Assembly: GCA_963820795.1 (NCBI GenBank)
Contig: CAWGBJ010000002.1
Location: 124,001-188,000 of the forward strand
DNA length: 64,000 bases
Reading direction: 5' to 3'
DNA from: Roseiarcus sp963820795
GTDB lineage: Bacteria; Pseudomonadota; Alphaproteobacteria; Rhizobiales; Beijerinckiaceae
A program made the position numbers and the translations under genes. Under the pieces are notes generated by a model. That model worked only from the letters and a program-made list of their open reading frames with translations. It was not told the DNA's origin and ran no database searches. Shown in pieces: positions 53,215 through 62,569 of the stretch. Positions within the stretch are counted from its first letter, which is position 1; each line of letters begins with the position of its first letter.

Positions 53215-54112
53215 CGCGCATGAAGAGCCGTCTGTAGCCGAAGGCGAAGGTCACGCAGATCAGGAACAGCACGACGCCGACCGCCGAGCCGAAACCGACG
53301 CGCATCCGCGTGATGCCGAAATAGTAGAGAAAGGAAACCATCGTGTTGGTGGTCTCGAACGGGCCGCCGCCCGTCAGAGGCACGATGATGTCGAAGAGCT
53401 GCAGCGCGCCGACGACGGAGAAGAAGATCGACAGCCGAATCATCGGCCCGAGCAGCGGCAGGGTGATGTGCCAGAAGCGCTGGAAGGGGCTCGCGCCATC
53501 CATCTCCGCCGCCTCGAGCAGCGACTTGTCGATGCCCTGCAGGCCGGCGACGTAGAGCATCATGTGGAAGCCGAAATATTTCCACAGGACGACGATCAAC
53601 ACCGCGCTGAACGCCCAGTTCTTGTCTGCGAGCAGATAATAGGGCTGGAGGCCGAGCGCTCCGGTGATCGCGCCGACAAGGCCATAGCTGCCGTCGAACA
53701 TGAAGTGCCAGATGAGGCCCGCGGCGACGTCGGCGAGGACATAGGGCAGAAAGAAGATCATGCGGAAGAAGGCCGCGCCGGCGATCCGACCGGCGACCAT
53801 CATCGCCACGCCGAGCGCCAGCGGCAGCTGGACGAGGAGCGAGGCGGCGATGACGAGGCCGTTGTTGATCAGCGAGCGGTTGAACGTCGCGTTGCCGATC
53901 AGATAGCCGAAGTTCTTCAGTCCGATGAATTTCTCGGGCCGTCCGTAGCCATCCCAGTTGAAGAAGCTGTACCAGCCGGCCTCCGCCATCGGCAGGGCGA
54001 CGAACACCGTGAACAGCAGGAGCGCCGGGGGCAGGAAGATGACGAGAGTCGCCCAGCCGTTGGCGGACATCCTTCGCGCGGGTTCGACATAGCTCGTCTC
54101 AATCGTCGACAA
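53207..54112 (-). CDS. Sugar ABC transporter permease (MalF-like)
   Basis: 301 aa with six helices, beginning with an ATLVIFLPPALLLFTVFVALPMAE-type helix. The EAA motif ESLLEAAEMDGASPFQRFWHITLPLLGP-like stretch is near residue 195. YSFFNWDGYG and GPFETTNTMVSFLYYFGI are typical of the CUT1 subfamily. It lies between the MalG-like permease and the binding protein (77 nt) and completes the importer core. Confidence 0.94.
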   Translation of the reverse strand: MSTIETSYVEPARRMSANGWATLVIFLPPALLLFTVFVALPMAEAGWYSFFNWDGYGRPEKFIGLKNFGYLIGNATFNRSLINNGLVIAASLLVQLPLALGVAMMVAGRIAGAAFFRMIFFLPYVLADVAAGLIWHFMFDGSYGLVGAITGALGLQPYYLLADKNWAFSAVLIVVLWKYFGFHMMLYVAGLQGIDKSLLEAAEMDGASPFQRFWHITLPLLGPMIRLSIFFSVVGALQLFDIIVPLTGGGPFETTNTMVSFLYYFGITRMRVGFGSAVGVVLFLICVTFAFGYRRLFMRDD

Positions 54113-54188
54113 GCGCGCGCCTCGCCTCGCTGTAAGTGGTCCGGCCCCGCCGCATTTGGCGGCGGGACCTCATTGTTGCGGCTTGCCG

Positions 54189-55445
54189 CTACTGCTGATC
54201 CGCCGCGTCCTGAATCGCCGCGGCCGCCGCCTCCGGCGTCATCTGTCCCGCGGCGACGGCGACCGACACGTCGTTGATGACGCGGCCGACCGACGGGCCG
54301 AGATCCTGATCGAAGAAGTTCTGGTGATAGGTCGTCGCGCTCAACTCGGCGGCGACCTGCTTGTCCAGCGGATCCTTGATCGCGGCTTCAGCGCTCGTGT
54401 AGACCGGGATGTAGGCGCCCGCCGCGGCGGCGTCCTTGGCGTATTTTTCCTGGCTGAAGAACTTCAGGAAATCGACCGCCTCTTGCGGCGCGGTCTTGGT
54501 CACGAGGAAGCCGTTGACGCCGCCCAGCGTGTCGGTCGCCTTTCCCTTGCCGCCGGGCAGAGTGGGGAAGGAAAAGATGCCGATGTCCTCCTCCGGTTGG
54601 CCCTTGCCGCTCGCTGAGCTCGGCGCCTGCATGCCGATGAACCATTCGCCCATCAGCTCCATCGCCGCCTTTCCGTCGCCGAAAATGCCGGTCGATTCCG
54701 CGTGCTTCGTCGTCAGCCAGCCTGGCTGGAAGGGCTCGAGCGCCGCGAGCTCGCGCAGGCGCTTGCCCGCCTCGACGAAGGTCGGGTTCTTGAAGCCGCC
54801 GTCCTTGCCCGCCTTGGCGTCGGTCAGCGCATGCTCGCCGCCGATCCGCATGACGAGATAGGAATAGTAGAAGTGCATCGGCCATTTCTCGCCCGCGCCG
54901 ACGGAGATCGGCACGATGCCGGCCGCTTTCAGCTTCTTCACCGCGCCCAGGAAGTCGTCCCAGGTCTTGATGTCCTCGGCCTTCACGCCGGCCTTCTCGA
55001 ACAGCTTCTTGTTGTAGAAGAACGAGACGACACCCTCGTCGAACGGCACGCCGACCGCCTTGCCGTCCACCTTGAACGCCGATACCGCGGTCGGCGCCAT
55101 ATTGGCCTCGACCGGGGCGACGTCGGCGGTGATGTCCTTGAGGAAGCCGGCCTTGTCCTGCGCGTCCATCACGCCGCCGCCCCAGCTGTAGAACAGGCTC
55201 GGACGGGAATCGTCGGCCTGCAGCATCGTCGGCAGCTTGGCCTTGAACGCCTCGTTCTCGAGATATTTGAACTGGACCTTCACGCCCGGATGGCCGGCTT
55301 CATAGTCCTTGGCGATCTGGTCCCAGAGCGCCTGGGTGCCATTGTCCTGGCTGACGTGAAGCACCGTGACGGTGGCGTCGGCGAAGGCCGGGGCGGTCAG
55401 CGCGGCGAAGCAGACGGCGGCGATCGAAAAGCGGCGAAAACTCAT
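54189..55445 (-). CDS. Sugar ABC transporter substrate-binding protein
   Basis: 418 aa with a signal peptide (FSIAAVCFAALTAPAFA). The lobes show VLHVSQDNGTQALWDQIAKDYEAG, FYNKKLFEKAGV and KTWDDFLGAVKKL, typical of CUT1 extracellular solute-binding proteins, and GGVNGFLVTKTAP in the C-lobe. GGGAGGAG lies upstream of the ATG. It is the first gene of the importer operon and diverges from the ROK regulator, which likely controls it. The ligand is probably an oligosaccharide (inference). Confidence 0.94.
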   Translation of the reverse strand: MSFRRFSIAAVCFAALTAPAFADATVTVLHVSQDNGTQALWDQIAKDYEAGHPGVKVQFKYLENEAFKAKLPTMLQADDSRPSLFYSWGGGVMDAQDKAGFLKDITADVAPVEANMAPTAVSAFKVDGKAVGVPFDEGVVSFFYNKKLFEKAGVKAEDIKTWDDFLGAVKKLKAAGIVPISVGAGEKWPMHFYYSYLVMRIGGEHALTDAKAGKDGGFKNPTFVEAGKRLRELAALEPFQPGWLTTKHAESTGIFGDGKAAMELMGEWFIGMQAPSSASGKGQPEEDIGIFSFPTLPGGKGKATDTLGGVNGFLVTKTAPQEAVDFLKFFSQEKYAKDAAAAGAYIPVYTSAEAAIKDPLDKQVAAELSATTYHQNFFDQDLGPSVGRVINDVSVAVAAGQMTPEAAAAAIQDAADQQ

Positions 55446-55577
55446 GGTTCTCCTCCCTGGAGGGATTGGGTCGAATTCGCTTTTGTTTTTGTGCGCGATA
55501 CAAATTAAATCTGTTCCGAGTTCGCGTCGTTGTCAAGACGGTCCTCGAAATGGCCTTCCGAACCGGATTTCGCTGGC

Positions 55578-55606
55578 TTGACACCCCTGACGAGGGGTGA
55601 AATTAA
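55578..55606 (+). promoter_or_regulatory. Putative promoter with palindromic operator upstream of the ROK regulator
   Basis: TTGACA (55578-55583) is followed after about 17 nt by an AATTAA-type -10 (55601-55606). Between them, ACCCCT (55583-55588) and AGGGGT (55593-55598) form a perfect palindrome. This arrangement fits repression of the ROK operon and perhaps of the divergent importer. Confidence 0.5.
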
Positions 55607-55651
55607 TTCCGTGACCCAAAAAAAAGCGTCGGAGCGGAAGCCCAAGGATCG

Positions 55652-56893
55652 ATGAAGACCGCCGACCCGGAACTGATGCGGGCGATCAACCGCTTCCACG
55701 TAATGGACGCGATCCGGCGCTTCGGCCCCGTCTCTCGGGTCGAAATCTCGCAATTGACGGAATTGAGCGCCACCACCGTCTCGGCGATCACCGCGGCGCT
55801 GCTCGACGACCGCCTGATCATCCCCTTGCAGCTCGGGGCGGTCCGCGATGGGAGCCGCGGCCGGCCGCGGGTCATGCTCAAGCTCAATCCGGACGCCGCT
55901 TATGTCGTCGGCGTCAAGCTCGCGCCCGACCAGATCACCGTCGCGGTGACCAATTTTTGCGCCGACATCCTCCGCTCGGTCGCTATGCCGATCCGCATCG
56001 ATCGCCAGACGGCCCCGGTGATCGCCGATCTGGTCGAGGACGGGATCCGCCGCTGCGTCAGCGACGCCGATCTCGAAATCGCGGACATCTCCGGCGTCTG
56101 CGTTGGACTGCCCGGCGTCGTCGAGCGCGCCGCCGGCGTCTGCCGGCAGAGCCCGATCTTTCATGAGCGCGACGTGCCGTTCGGCCCGCATCTGAGCGAA
56201 CGCCTCGGCGTTCCCGCCTCGATCGACAGCGACGTCAATCTGGTCACGCTGGCCGAGCATTGGTTCGGACAGGCCCGCGACCTCAACGACTTTCTGGTCG
56301 TCAACGTCGAACGCAGCCTCGGGCTCGGCATTCTTCACAACGGCGACCTCTTTCGCGGCGCCAACGGCCTCAGCCCCGACCTCGGCGACCTCATGGTCCG
56401 ACCGCCGCGCAGCGGCGGCGGACGCCTTGCCGACGTCGGTTCGGAGACGTCGGTCCTGACCGAGGCGGAAGCCTTCCTGCGCGACGGCGAACATGTCGCC
56501 GCCTTTCGCGCCGGACGCGGCATGGCGCTCCTCCTGCAGCGCGCCGCCGAAGGCGACGGGCGCGCGGCGCGCGTGCTCGCGGCCGCTGGCGAGGCGGTCG
56601 GCTTCGCCATCGCCAACCTGATCGCCCTCTTCGCGCCGCCGAAGGTCATCGTCTCCGGCCACGCCATGGCGACCAGCGAATATTTCATCGCGCCTTTGCG
56701 CAAGACGGTCGCCGCGCTCCTGCCGGCGAGCCTGGCGGACGTGTCGGACATCGTCGTTCGGGAATGGAGCGACGGCAACTGGGTGCAGGGCGCAGCGGCG
56801 ATGACGCTACGCGATCTCTATGGCGCGCCCTGGGGAACGACCGGGCCTGCGCCCATCCGCGAGCTGCCTGCGTTCCATCCGGGAGAATCGTGA
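55652..56893 (+). CDS. ROK-family transcriptional regulator
   Basis: 413 aa. A winged helix lies at residues 1-60 (FHVMDAIRRFGPVSRVEISQLTELSATTVS), followed by a ROK actin-like fold with ICVGLPGVVER-like and NDFLVVNVERSLGLGI segments. The usual zinc-binding cysteine cluster (CxCGxxGC) is missing; the corresponding stretch reads RPPRSGGGRLADVGSE. It likely senses a sugar from the importer. Its stop overlaps the next ATG (TGATG). Confidence 0.9.
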   Translation: MKTADPELMRAINRFHVMDAIRRFGPVSRVEISQLTELSATTVSAITAALLDDRLIIPLQLGAVRDGSRGRPRVMLKLNPDAAYVVGVKLAPDQITVAVTNFCADILRSVAMPIRIDRQTAPVIADLVEDGIRRCVSDADLEIADISGVCVGLPGVVERAAGVCRQSPIFHERDVPFGPHLSERLGVPASIDSDVNLVTLAEHWFGQARDLNDFLVVNVERSLGLGILHNGDLFRGANGLSPDLGDLMVRPPRSGGGRLADVGSETSVLTEAEAFLRDGEHVAAFRAGRGMALLLQRAAEGDGRAARVLAAAGEAVGFAIANLIALFAPPKVIVSGHAMATSEYFIAPLRKTVAALLPASLADVSDIVVREWSDGNWVQGAAAMTLRDLYGAPWGTTGPAPIRELPAFHPGES

Positions 56894-57990
56894 TGCAGAG
56901 GGTCGGCGTCGGCGTCATCGGCTGCGGCAACATCAGCGCCGCCTATCTGACCGCAGCCAAAAAATTCCCGATCCTCGACGTCGTCGCGCTTGCCGACGCC
57001 GTTCCCGCCGCGGCCGAGGCGCGCGGCGCGGAATTTGGCATTCCGGCGCTTTCGGTCGATGCGCTTCTCGCCGATCCGGCGGTCGAAATCGTTCTCAATC
57101 TCACCGTCCCGAAGGCGCATGTCGAGGTCGGCCTGAAGGCGCTGGCCGCGGGCAAGCATGTCCATTCGGAGAAGCCGCTCGGCGTCACGGTCGCCGAGGC
57201 GCGCCGGCTGGTCGACCTGGCCGCTGCGCAGAGTCTTCGCGTCGGTTGCGCGCCCGACACGTTCCTCGGCGGCGCCCACCAGACGGCGCGCGCCTGCATC
57301 GACGAGGGCCTGATCGGCCAGCCGATCGGCGGGACAGCCTTTTTCATGTGCCCCGGCCACGAGCGCTGGCATCCCAATCCCGGCTTCTACTACCTCGCCG
57401 GCGGCGGGCCGATGCTCGACATGGGCCCCTATTACATCACCGACCTCGTCAATCTTCTGGGCCCCGTGGCGAGCGTCAGCGGCGTCGCGACCAGCCTCCG
57501 GTCGGAGCGGACGATCACCAGCAAGCCGCTCGCCGGGACGCGCATTCCCGTCCAGGTCGCGACCCATGTGACCGGGGTGCTGACGTTCGCCGACGGAGCG
57601 GCGGTTTCGATAACCATGAGCTTCGACGTGCCGCGGCACAGGCACATTCCCATCGAACTCTACGGCGAGACGGGCTCGCTTGTCGTTCCGGATCCGAACT
57701 ATTTCGGCGGCAAGGTCGAGCTGGCGACGGCAGGCGAGGACTGGCGCGAGATCCCCGTACGGCACGCCTACGCCGACAGCAATTACCGCGTCATCGGCGT
57801 CGCCGATATGGCGCGGGCGATCCGGTCCGGGCGGCCGCATCGGGCGAGCGGCGCTCTCGCCTTTCACGTCCTCGAGGTGATGGAGGCGTTCCAGATCTCG
57901 TCCGACAGCGGCAAGGCGGTCGCCATCGCGACCCGCCCGGAACGGCCGGCGCCGCTGCCCGCTTCGCTCGCGCTGGGCGAGCTCGATTGA
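56893..57990 (+). CDS. Gfo/Idh/MocA-family oxidoreductase
   Basis: 365 aa. The Rossmann start is GVGVIGCGNISAAYL, then ALADAVPAAAEARGA, and the conserved Glu-Lys-Pro in HVHSEKPLGVTVAEA. The C-terminal alpha/beta region has HPNPGFYYLAGGGPMLDMGPYYI, the family's catalytic pocket. It oxidises or reduces a sugar or cyclitol with NAD(P). It overlaps the ROK stop by one base and lies in a four-gene glycoside operon. Confidence 0.94.
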   Translation: MQRVGVGVIGCGNISAAYLTAAKKFPILDVVALADAVPAAAEARGAEFGIPALSVDALLADPAVEIVLNLTVPKAHVEVGLKALAAGKHVHSEKPLGVTVAEARRLVDLAAAQSLRVGCAPDTFLGGAHQTARACIDEGLIGQPIGGTAFFMCPGHERWHPNPGFYYLAGGGPMLDMGPYYITDLVNLLGPVASVSGVATSLRSERTITSKPLAGTRIPVQVATHVTGVLTFADGAAVSITMSFDVPRHRHIPIELYGETGSLVVPDPNYFGGKVELATAGEDWREIPVRHAYADSNYRVIGVADMARAIRSGRPHRASGALAFHVLEVMEAFQISSDSGKAVAIATRPERPAPLPASLALGELD

Positions 57991-58044
57991 CGACGAACGG
58001 TTGACGAAGTGCGGCCCGAGGATCGGGCGATGAAGGAGACCACG

Positions 58045-58686
58045 ATGCGCGAAGCGCTCATTGTCTGGGGCGGCTGGAGCGGCCACGAGCCGGAGAAGGG
58101 CGCGCATATCGTCGCCGGCCTGCTCGAGCCGGAAGGCTTCAAGGTCTATATCGAGAACACCACCGAGGCCTTCGCCGATCCGGCGATCGCCGACATGAGC
58201 CTCGTCGTGCCGATCGTCACGATGTCGAAGATCGAGAAGGAAGAGGTCGAGAACCTGACCGCAGCCGTCAGGGGCGGCGTCGGGCTCGCCGGCTATCACG
58301 GCTGCATGTGCGATTCGTTTCGCGAAAGCGTCGACTACCAGTTCATGTGCGGCGGCCAGTGGGTCGCCCATCCGGGCGGCGTCATCGACTACCGCGTCGA
58401 CATCGCCAAGCCTGACGACCCGATCGTCACGGGCATTTCCAGCTTCCCGTACCGCTCCGAGCAATATTACATGCACGTCGATCCGGCGAACGAAGTGCTC
58501 GCCACCACGACTTTTTCCGGCGAGTACGCGCCGTGGACCCAGGGCGTCGTGATGCCCGTCGTATGGAAGCGCAGGCATGGGCTGGGCCGCGTCTTCTACA
58601 GCTCGCTCGGCCACGTCTCGGCGGAGTTCGGCGTGCCGGAGATGAAGGAGATCCTGCGGCGCGGGATGCTGTGGGCGGCCCGCTGA
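58045..58686 (+). CDS. ThuA-like domain protein
   Basis: 213 aa from the ATG at 58045 with AAGGAG 7 nt upstream; a GTG at 58009 and an ATG at 58030 are in frame but have weaker signals. VWGGWSGHEPEKGAHIV, GVGLAGYHGCMCDSFRES and GRVFYSSLGHVSAEF match ThuA-like glutamine amidotransferase-fold proteins, first linked to trehalose/sugar use. The biochemical role is not settled. It sits between the oxidoreductase and beta-glucosidase genes. Confidence 0.9.
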   Translation: MREALIVWGGWSGHEPEKGAHIVAGLLEPEGFKVYIENTTEAFADPAIADMSLVVPIVTMSKIEKEEVENLTAAVRGGVGLAGYHGCMCDSFRESVDYQFMCGGQWVAHPGGVIDYRVDIAKPDDPIVTGISSFPYRSEQYYMHVDPANEVLATTTFSGEYAPWTQGVVMPVVWKRRHGLGRVFYSSLGHVSAEFGVPEMKEILRRGMLWAAR

Positions 58687-58723
58687 TTCCCGCCACCGAA
58701 GAGGGACCAGGAGATCCCGCCGC

Positions 58724-60901
58724 ATGACTCCAATGCAAACCGACGCAGCCTTTGCGGGTCTTCAAACGGCCGAAACGCTGACGCCGAGCCAGATTGAAGA
58801 GCGCGCCCTGGCTTTGCGCGACCAGCTCAGCCTCGACGAGAAAATCAGCCTGATGCACGGCCAACTGCCCCTGTGGCCGGGGCTCGCTGCGATGACGGCG
58901 CCCGGCGGCTACAGCAGCCGGCTTTGGGGGGCCGGCGAGGTGACACGCCTCGGCATTCCCGGCATCCGCTTCACCGATGGGCCGCGAGGCGTCATTCTGG
59001 AAGGGGCTACCACCTTTCCGGTTTCCATGGCGCGCGGCGCCGCCTTCGATCCGGCGCTCGAAGAGCGCGTCGGCGAGGCTATAGGGCGCGAAGTGCGCGC
59101 CTTGGGGGGCAATTACTTCGGCGGCGTCTGCATCAACCTGCTGCGCCACCCGGCATGGGGCCGCGCCCAGGAAACCTATGGCGAAGATCCGCATCATCTC
59201 GGCGCCATGGGCGCCGCGTTGACGCGCGGGGTGCAGCGTCATGTGATGGCCTGCGCCAAGCACTTTGCCCTCAACTCGATGGAGAACGCGCGGTTCAAGG
59301 TCGATGTGACGGTCGATCCGAGGGCCCTGCACGAGGTCTACCTGCCCCACTTCAGGCGCGTGGTCGAGGAGGGCGTCGCTTCAGTGATGAGCGCCTACAA
59401 CAGCGTCAATGGCGAATGGTGCGGCCAGAATTCGGAGCTCCTGACCGGCGTCCTCAAGAGCAGGTGGGGTTTCGAAGGATTTGTCGTGACGGATTTCATC
59501 TTCGGCATCCGGGACGCCAGAAAAGCTGCCATGGCCGGTCAGGACGTCGAGATGCCCTTCGGCCTGTTCTTCGCCCGTGACTTGAAGGGCCTGGTCGGGC
59601 GAGGCGAAGTTCCCCTGGAACGCATCGACGACGCGGCGCTACGGATTTTGCGCCAGCAGGTGCGCTTCGGCCAGGGCCGCGACCCGGCCGACTACGGTCC
59701 CGAGGCCGTCGGCTGCGAAGCCCACCGAATGCTGGCCCGCGAAGCGGCGCAAAAGAGCATCGTGCTGCTCAAGAACGACGGCGGGCTGCTGCCGCTGCGT
59801 GACGTTCGGCGTCTGGCGATCCTGGGCCGGTTGGCGGACACGCCGAATTCCGGCGATGGCGGTTCCAGCTCCACGCGGCCGCCCTACGTCGTGACCCCGC
59901 TGGAAGGCGTGCGCGCCGCTCTCGGCGACAAGGCCGAGCTTGTCTACGACGATGGCGCGGACCCGGCGCGCGCGGCGGCTGCGGCTCAAGGGGCGGATGC
60001 GGCGCTGGTGGTCGTCGGCTATACGCACGCGGATGAGGGCGAATACATCCCGCCGGACATCTTTGCCGACTTTCTGCACACATTTCCGCCCCCGGGACCG
60101 GAATATCGGGCGTTCGCCCAGGGCATACAGGGCGGCCGCATGGACCCCGGCCTCGCGCTTGGGGGCGATCGCGAACAGCTCTCGCTGCACCCGCGCGACG
60201 AAGCGCTGATTCAGGCGGTTGTCGCAGCCAACCCCCGCACCATCGTGGCGATCATGGCCGGCAGCGCGGTGATTACGGAGGCTTGGCGCCACCGCGTGCC
60301 GGCGCTCCTGATGCTTTGGTATCCGGGCATGGAAGGCGGTCATGCATTGGCCGACGTGCTCACGGGAGCGACAAATCCGAGCGGCAGACTGCCCTGCACG
60401 TTTCCGGCGAGGGCCGAAGATCTGCCCTTCTTTGATCGGAATGCGACGAAAATCACGTATGACCTGTGGCACGGCTACCGCAAGCTGGAGCGCGACGGCG
60501 CCACGCCCGCTTTCCCCTTCGGTTTCGGGTTGAGTTACACGACCTTCGACTACGCCGGCCTCAAGCTGGCGCGAACGGAGCTCGACGCTTCGGGGACGCT
60601 GGAAGCGACCGTCGAGATAACCAACGCCGGCGCCGTCGCGGGGGAGGAAGTCGTGCAGCTCTATGTGGGGACAGAAGGTTCGAGGGTGGAGCGTGCGCGG
60701 AAGGAGCTGAAGGCGTTTGCCCGCGTGGCGCTCGGCCCGGGAGAGACGCGCACCGTGCGGTTATCTGTTTCGGCGGCCGACCTCGCCTACTTCGATGCCG
60801 CCGCCTCCGATTGGATTGTGGAGCCGATCACATACACCGCGATCGTGGGCCGTCACGCCCTGGACCCGAACGCCCTCCGGGCGGCTTTCCGTGTCGCCTG
60901 A
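58724..60901 (+). CDS. GH3 beta-glucosidase
   Basis: 725 aa, full three-domain GH3 length. The barrel has IRFTDGPRGV, RAQETYGEDPHHLGAM, CAKHFALNSMENARF and GFVVTDFIFGIRDA with the nucleophile Asp. The alpha/beta sandwich has IVLLKNDGGLLPL and a C-terminal fibronectin III-like domain follows (AVAGEEVVQLYVG). No signal peptide is present, so it is probably cytoplasmic and hydrolyses imported oligosaccharides. Confidence 0.94.
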   Translation: MTPMQTDAAFAGLQTAETLTPSQIEERALALRDQLSLDEKISLMHGQLPLWPGLAAMTAPGGYSSRLWGAGEVTRLGIPGIRFTDGPRGVILEGATTFPVSMARGAAFDPALEERVGEAIGREVRALGGNYFGGVCINLLRHPAWGRAQETYGEDPHHLGAMGAALTRGVQRHVMACAKHFALNSMENARFKVDVTVDPRALHEVYLPHFRRVVEEGVASVMSAYNSVNGEWCGQNSELLTGVLKSRWGFEGFVVTDFIFGIRDARKAAMAGQDVEMPFGLFFARDLKGLVGRGEVPLERIDDAALRILRQQVRFGQGRDPADYGPEAVGCEAHRMLAREAAQKSIVLLKNDGGLLPLRDVRRLAILGRLADTPNSGDGGSSSTRPPYVVTPLEGVRAALGDKAELVYDDGADPARAAAAAQGADAALVVVGYTHADEGEYIPPDIFADFLHTFPPPGPEYRAFAQGIQGGRMDPGLALGGDREQLSLHPRDEALIQAVVAANPRTIVAIMAGSAVITEAWRHRVPALLMLWYPGMEGGHALADVLTGATNPSGRLPCTFPARAEDLPFFDRNATKITYDLWHGYRKLERDGATPAFPFGFGLSYTTFDYAGLKLARTELDASGTLEATVEITNAGAVAGEEVVQLYVGTEGSRVERARKELKAFARVALGPGETRTVRLSVSAADLAYFDAAASDWIVEPITYTAIVGRHALDPNALRAAFRVA

Positions 60902-60993
60902 GCGTTCTACCGAGATCAAGACGATCCTTCGGCGAAGCCCGCTCCGGGCGACGCTCTGAGTCGAACCTGGACCCGATCGAGAGAAGAAAGTCG

Positions 60994-61158
60994 ATGACGA
61001 GCGAGAAAATCACGACCATCCGCCGTGAACGGCAGTCGGTCCTCCTGCCCCCCGAAGGCGATAGCCTCGAAAAGCCGGTCGCCATGACCGAGGGCCATCC
61101 CCATCTGGCGCACGACGGCATCGAGGTGCGGGAATTCACCAAAGTTCCAGGAATGTAA
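60994..61158 (+). CDS. Small hypothetical protein
   Basis: A 54-aa frame (MTSEKITTIRRERQSVLLPPE...) with GAGAAGAAAG before its ATG, 93 nt downstream of the GH3 gene. It is charged, with no membrane helix and no recognised family. It may be the last gene of the glycoside operon or a chance frame. Confidence 0.4.
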   Translation: MTSEKITTIRRERQSVLLPPEGDSLEKPVAMTEGHPHLAHDGIEVREFTKVPGM

Positions 61159-61223
61159 GCTGCCCGCGCGGAGCGGTCCACCGCGGAGCGCCGGAAGCGA
61201 GCGGGCGCCTCCGCTTTCGCGCA

Positions 61224-61808
61224 TCACATTCGTGCTGCGAGCAACGTCTTCAGCTTGTCCAGGAGTTCGTCCGAACGCGCCTGCGTTCCGCGCTGCTGGG
61301 AGACGATCTCGCCCTTCTCGTCGATAAGCGAAATGACCGCCGTGTGGTCGAAGCCGCCGGCGCCGTTCGGACGGTAGCCGACGCCCAGCGCCGCGGCGAG
61401 TTCGCGCACCGCATCGTCGTCGGCCCCAAGCAGCATCCAATGACTGAGATCGAGGCCGTGCCCCTGGGCGTAAAGCCTCAGCCGCTCCGGCGTGTCGGCG
61501 ACCGAGTCGAAGGTGAAGAACACGAATTCCGTCCGGCCCGCAGCGCCCGGCGGCAAGTGCCTGTCGATCCACATCATGTCAGCGACGATGGCAGGACAAA
61601 TGTCCTTGCAGTCGGCGTAGCCCATTGCCGCGACGACCGGCTTGCCGCTCAGCGAGGAGAGCGCGATGCGCTGGCCGTCCTGGGTCACCCATTGCGAGCC
61701 GAGATTGTAGAGCGAGGTCCCCGGCAGCGGCGCGTCTGCGTCGCTTTGCGCGGCTGCCGCGGCAATGAGCGCCAGCGCGGCGCCCATCAGCATCGAACGA
61801 AAGGTCAT
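61224..61808 (-). CDS. SCO-family copper chaperone/thioredoxin-like protein
   Basis: 194 aa from the ATG at 61808 with an N-terminal signal (MLMGAALALIAAAAAQS). The copper/redox motif is DCKDICPAI (CxxxC) and the later ligand His lies in GGFDHTAVI. SCO proteins deliver copper to oxidase Cu sites. It overlaps the nirV-like gene by 4 nt, so here it likely serves NirK rather than a cytochrome oxidase. Confidence 0.92.
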   Translation of the reverse strand: MTFRSMLMGAALALIAAAAAQSDADAPLPGTSLYNLGSQWVTQDGQRIALSSLSGKPVVAAMGYADCKDICPAIVADMMWIDRHLPPGAAGRTEFVFFTFDSVADTPERLRLYAQGHGLDLSHWMLLGADDDAVRELAAALGVGYRPNGAGGFDHTAVISLIDEKGEIVSQQRGTQARSDELLDKLKTLLAARM

Positions 61809-62569
61809 GACGCGCCTGCTGCGCAACGGAAGCCGACATTGTCGGCAGTGTAGTTCGCCTTCAGGCTGGCGCGCAGGGAAAAACGCATGAAGCCTGGATA
61901 GTCGGTCGGATCGGTCGCGCCGGCCGCCGCACCGCTGCAGACGAGCGCGCTGTCTGTCGCATAGGCGTCGAAATCGAGCGTCCATTCCCAGACGAGGCCG
62001 ACCAGGTCCTTGACGCCGAAGCCGTTGGCGGGACCGCCGATCGCCGGCGGGCGGGCGGGGTTTGGCTCAGCGAACCATTTTAGCGAGCGCTCGCGCACCC
62101 CCTCCCGGTCGCGCTCGTTGTCCGCGATCGCGTATTCCCATTGATTGGTCGTCGGCAACCGCGCCCCCCGCGCGCGGCAATAGGCCTCGGCGGCGAACCA
62201 GGAGACGTTGGTCACCGGTTCGTCGCGCGCTTCGGCGTCGGCGAGCGCGAGGTCGCCGGACCAGCGCCTGAGATAGAGGTCGTCGGCGAACAAGGCCTTG
62301 ATCCGGGATCGCCGCCACTCGGCAGAGGCGGTCACGAAATCGAGAAACTCGGCATTGGTCACCGGTTCGACGTCGAGCCAGAAGGCGCCGATCGTCACTA
62401 CGTTCGGCGGCGCTGGAGCGGATGCGTTCGGCATTTGCAGGCGCTGGAACGGGGTGTAGCTTCCCGCCGGCAGGAGAACCATGCCAGCGCGGCTGTCCTC
62501 CGCGCTGGAGGCCGCCGCCGCCCAGACGATGAGCGCCGCCGCCGCAACATTCGCGCGCGAATGCTTCAT
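61805..62569 (-). CDS. nirV: NirV-like formylglycine-generating-enzyme (SUMF1-fold) protein
   Basis: 254 aa from the ATG at 62569 with a signal peptide (AAAALIVWAAAASSAE). The SUMF1 fold shows MVLLPAGSYTPFQ, FWLDVEPVTNAEFLDFV, PVTNVSWFAAEAYCRARGARLPT-like strands and a LVWEWTLDFD motif with NVGFRCA at the end. nirV is the known companion of copper nirK genes; its reaction is uncertain. It overlaps both neighbours by 4 nt. Confidence 0.9.
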   Translation of the reverse strand: MKHSRANVAAAALIVWAAAASSAEDSRAGMVLLPAGSYTPFQRLQMPNASAPAPPNVVTIGAFWLDVEPVTNAEFLDFVTASAEWRRSRIKALFADDLYLRRWSGDLALADAEARDEPVTNVSWFAAEAYCRARGARLPTTNQWEYAIADNERDREGVRERSLKWFAEPNPARPPAIGGPANGFGVKDLVGLVWEWTLDFDAYATDSALVCSGAAAGATDPTDYPGFMRFSLRASLKANYTADNVGFRCAAGAS

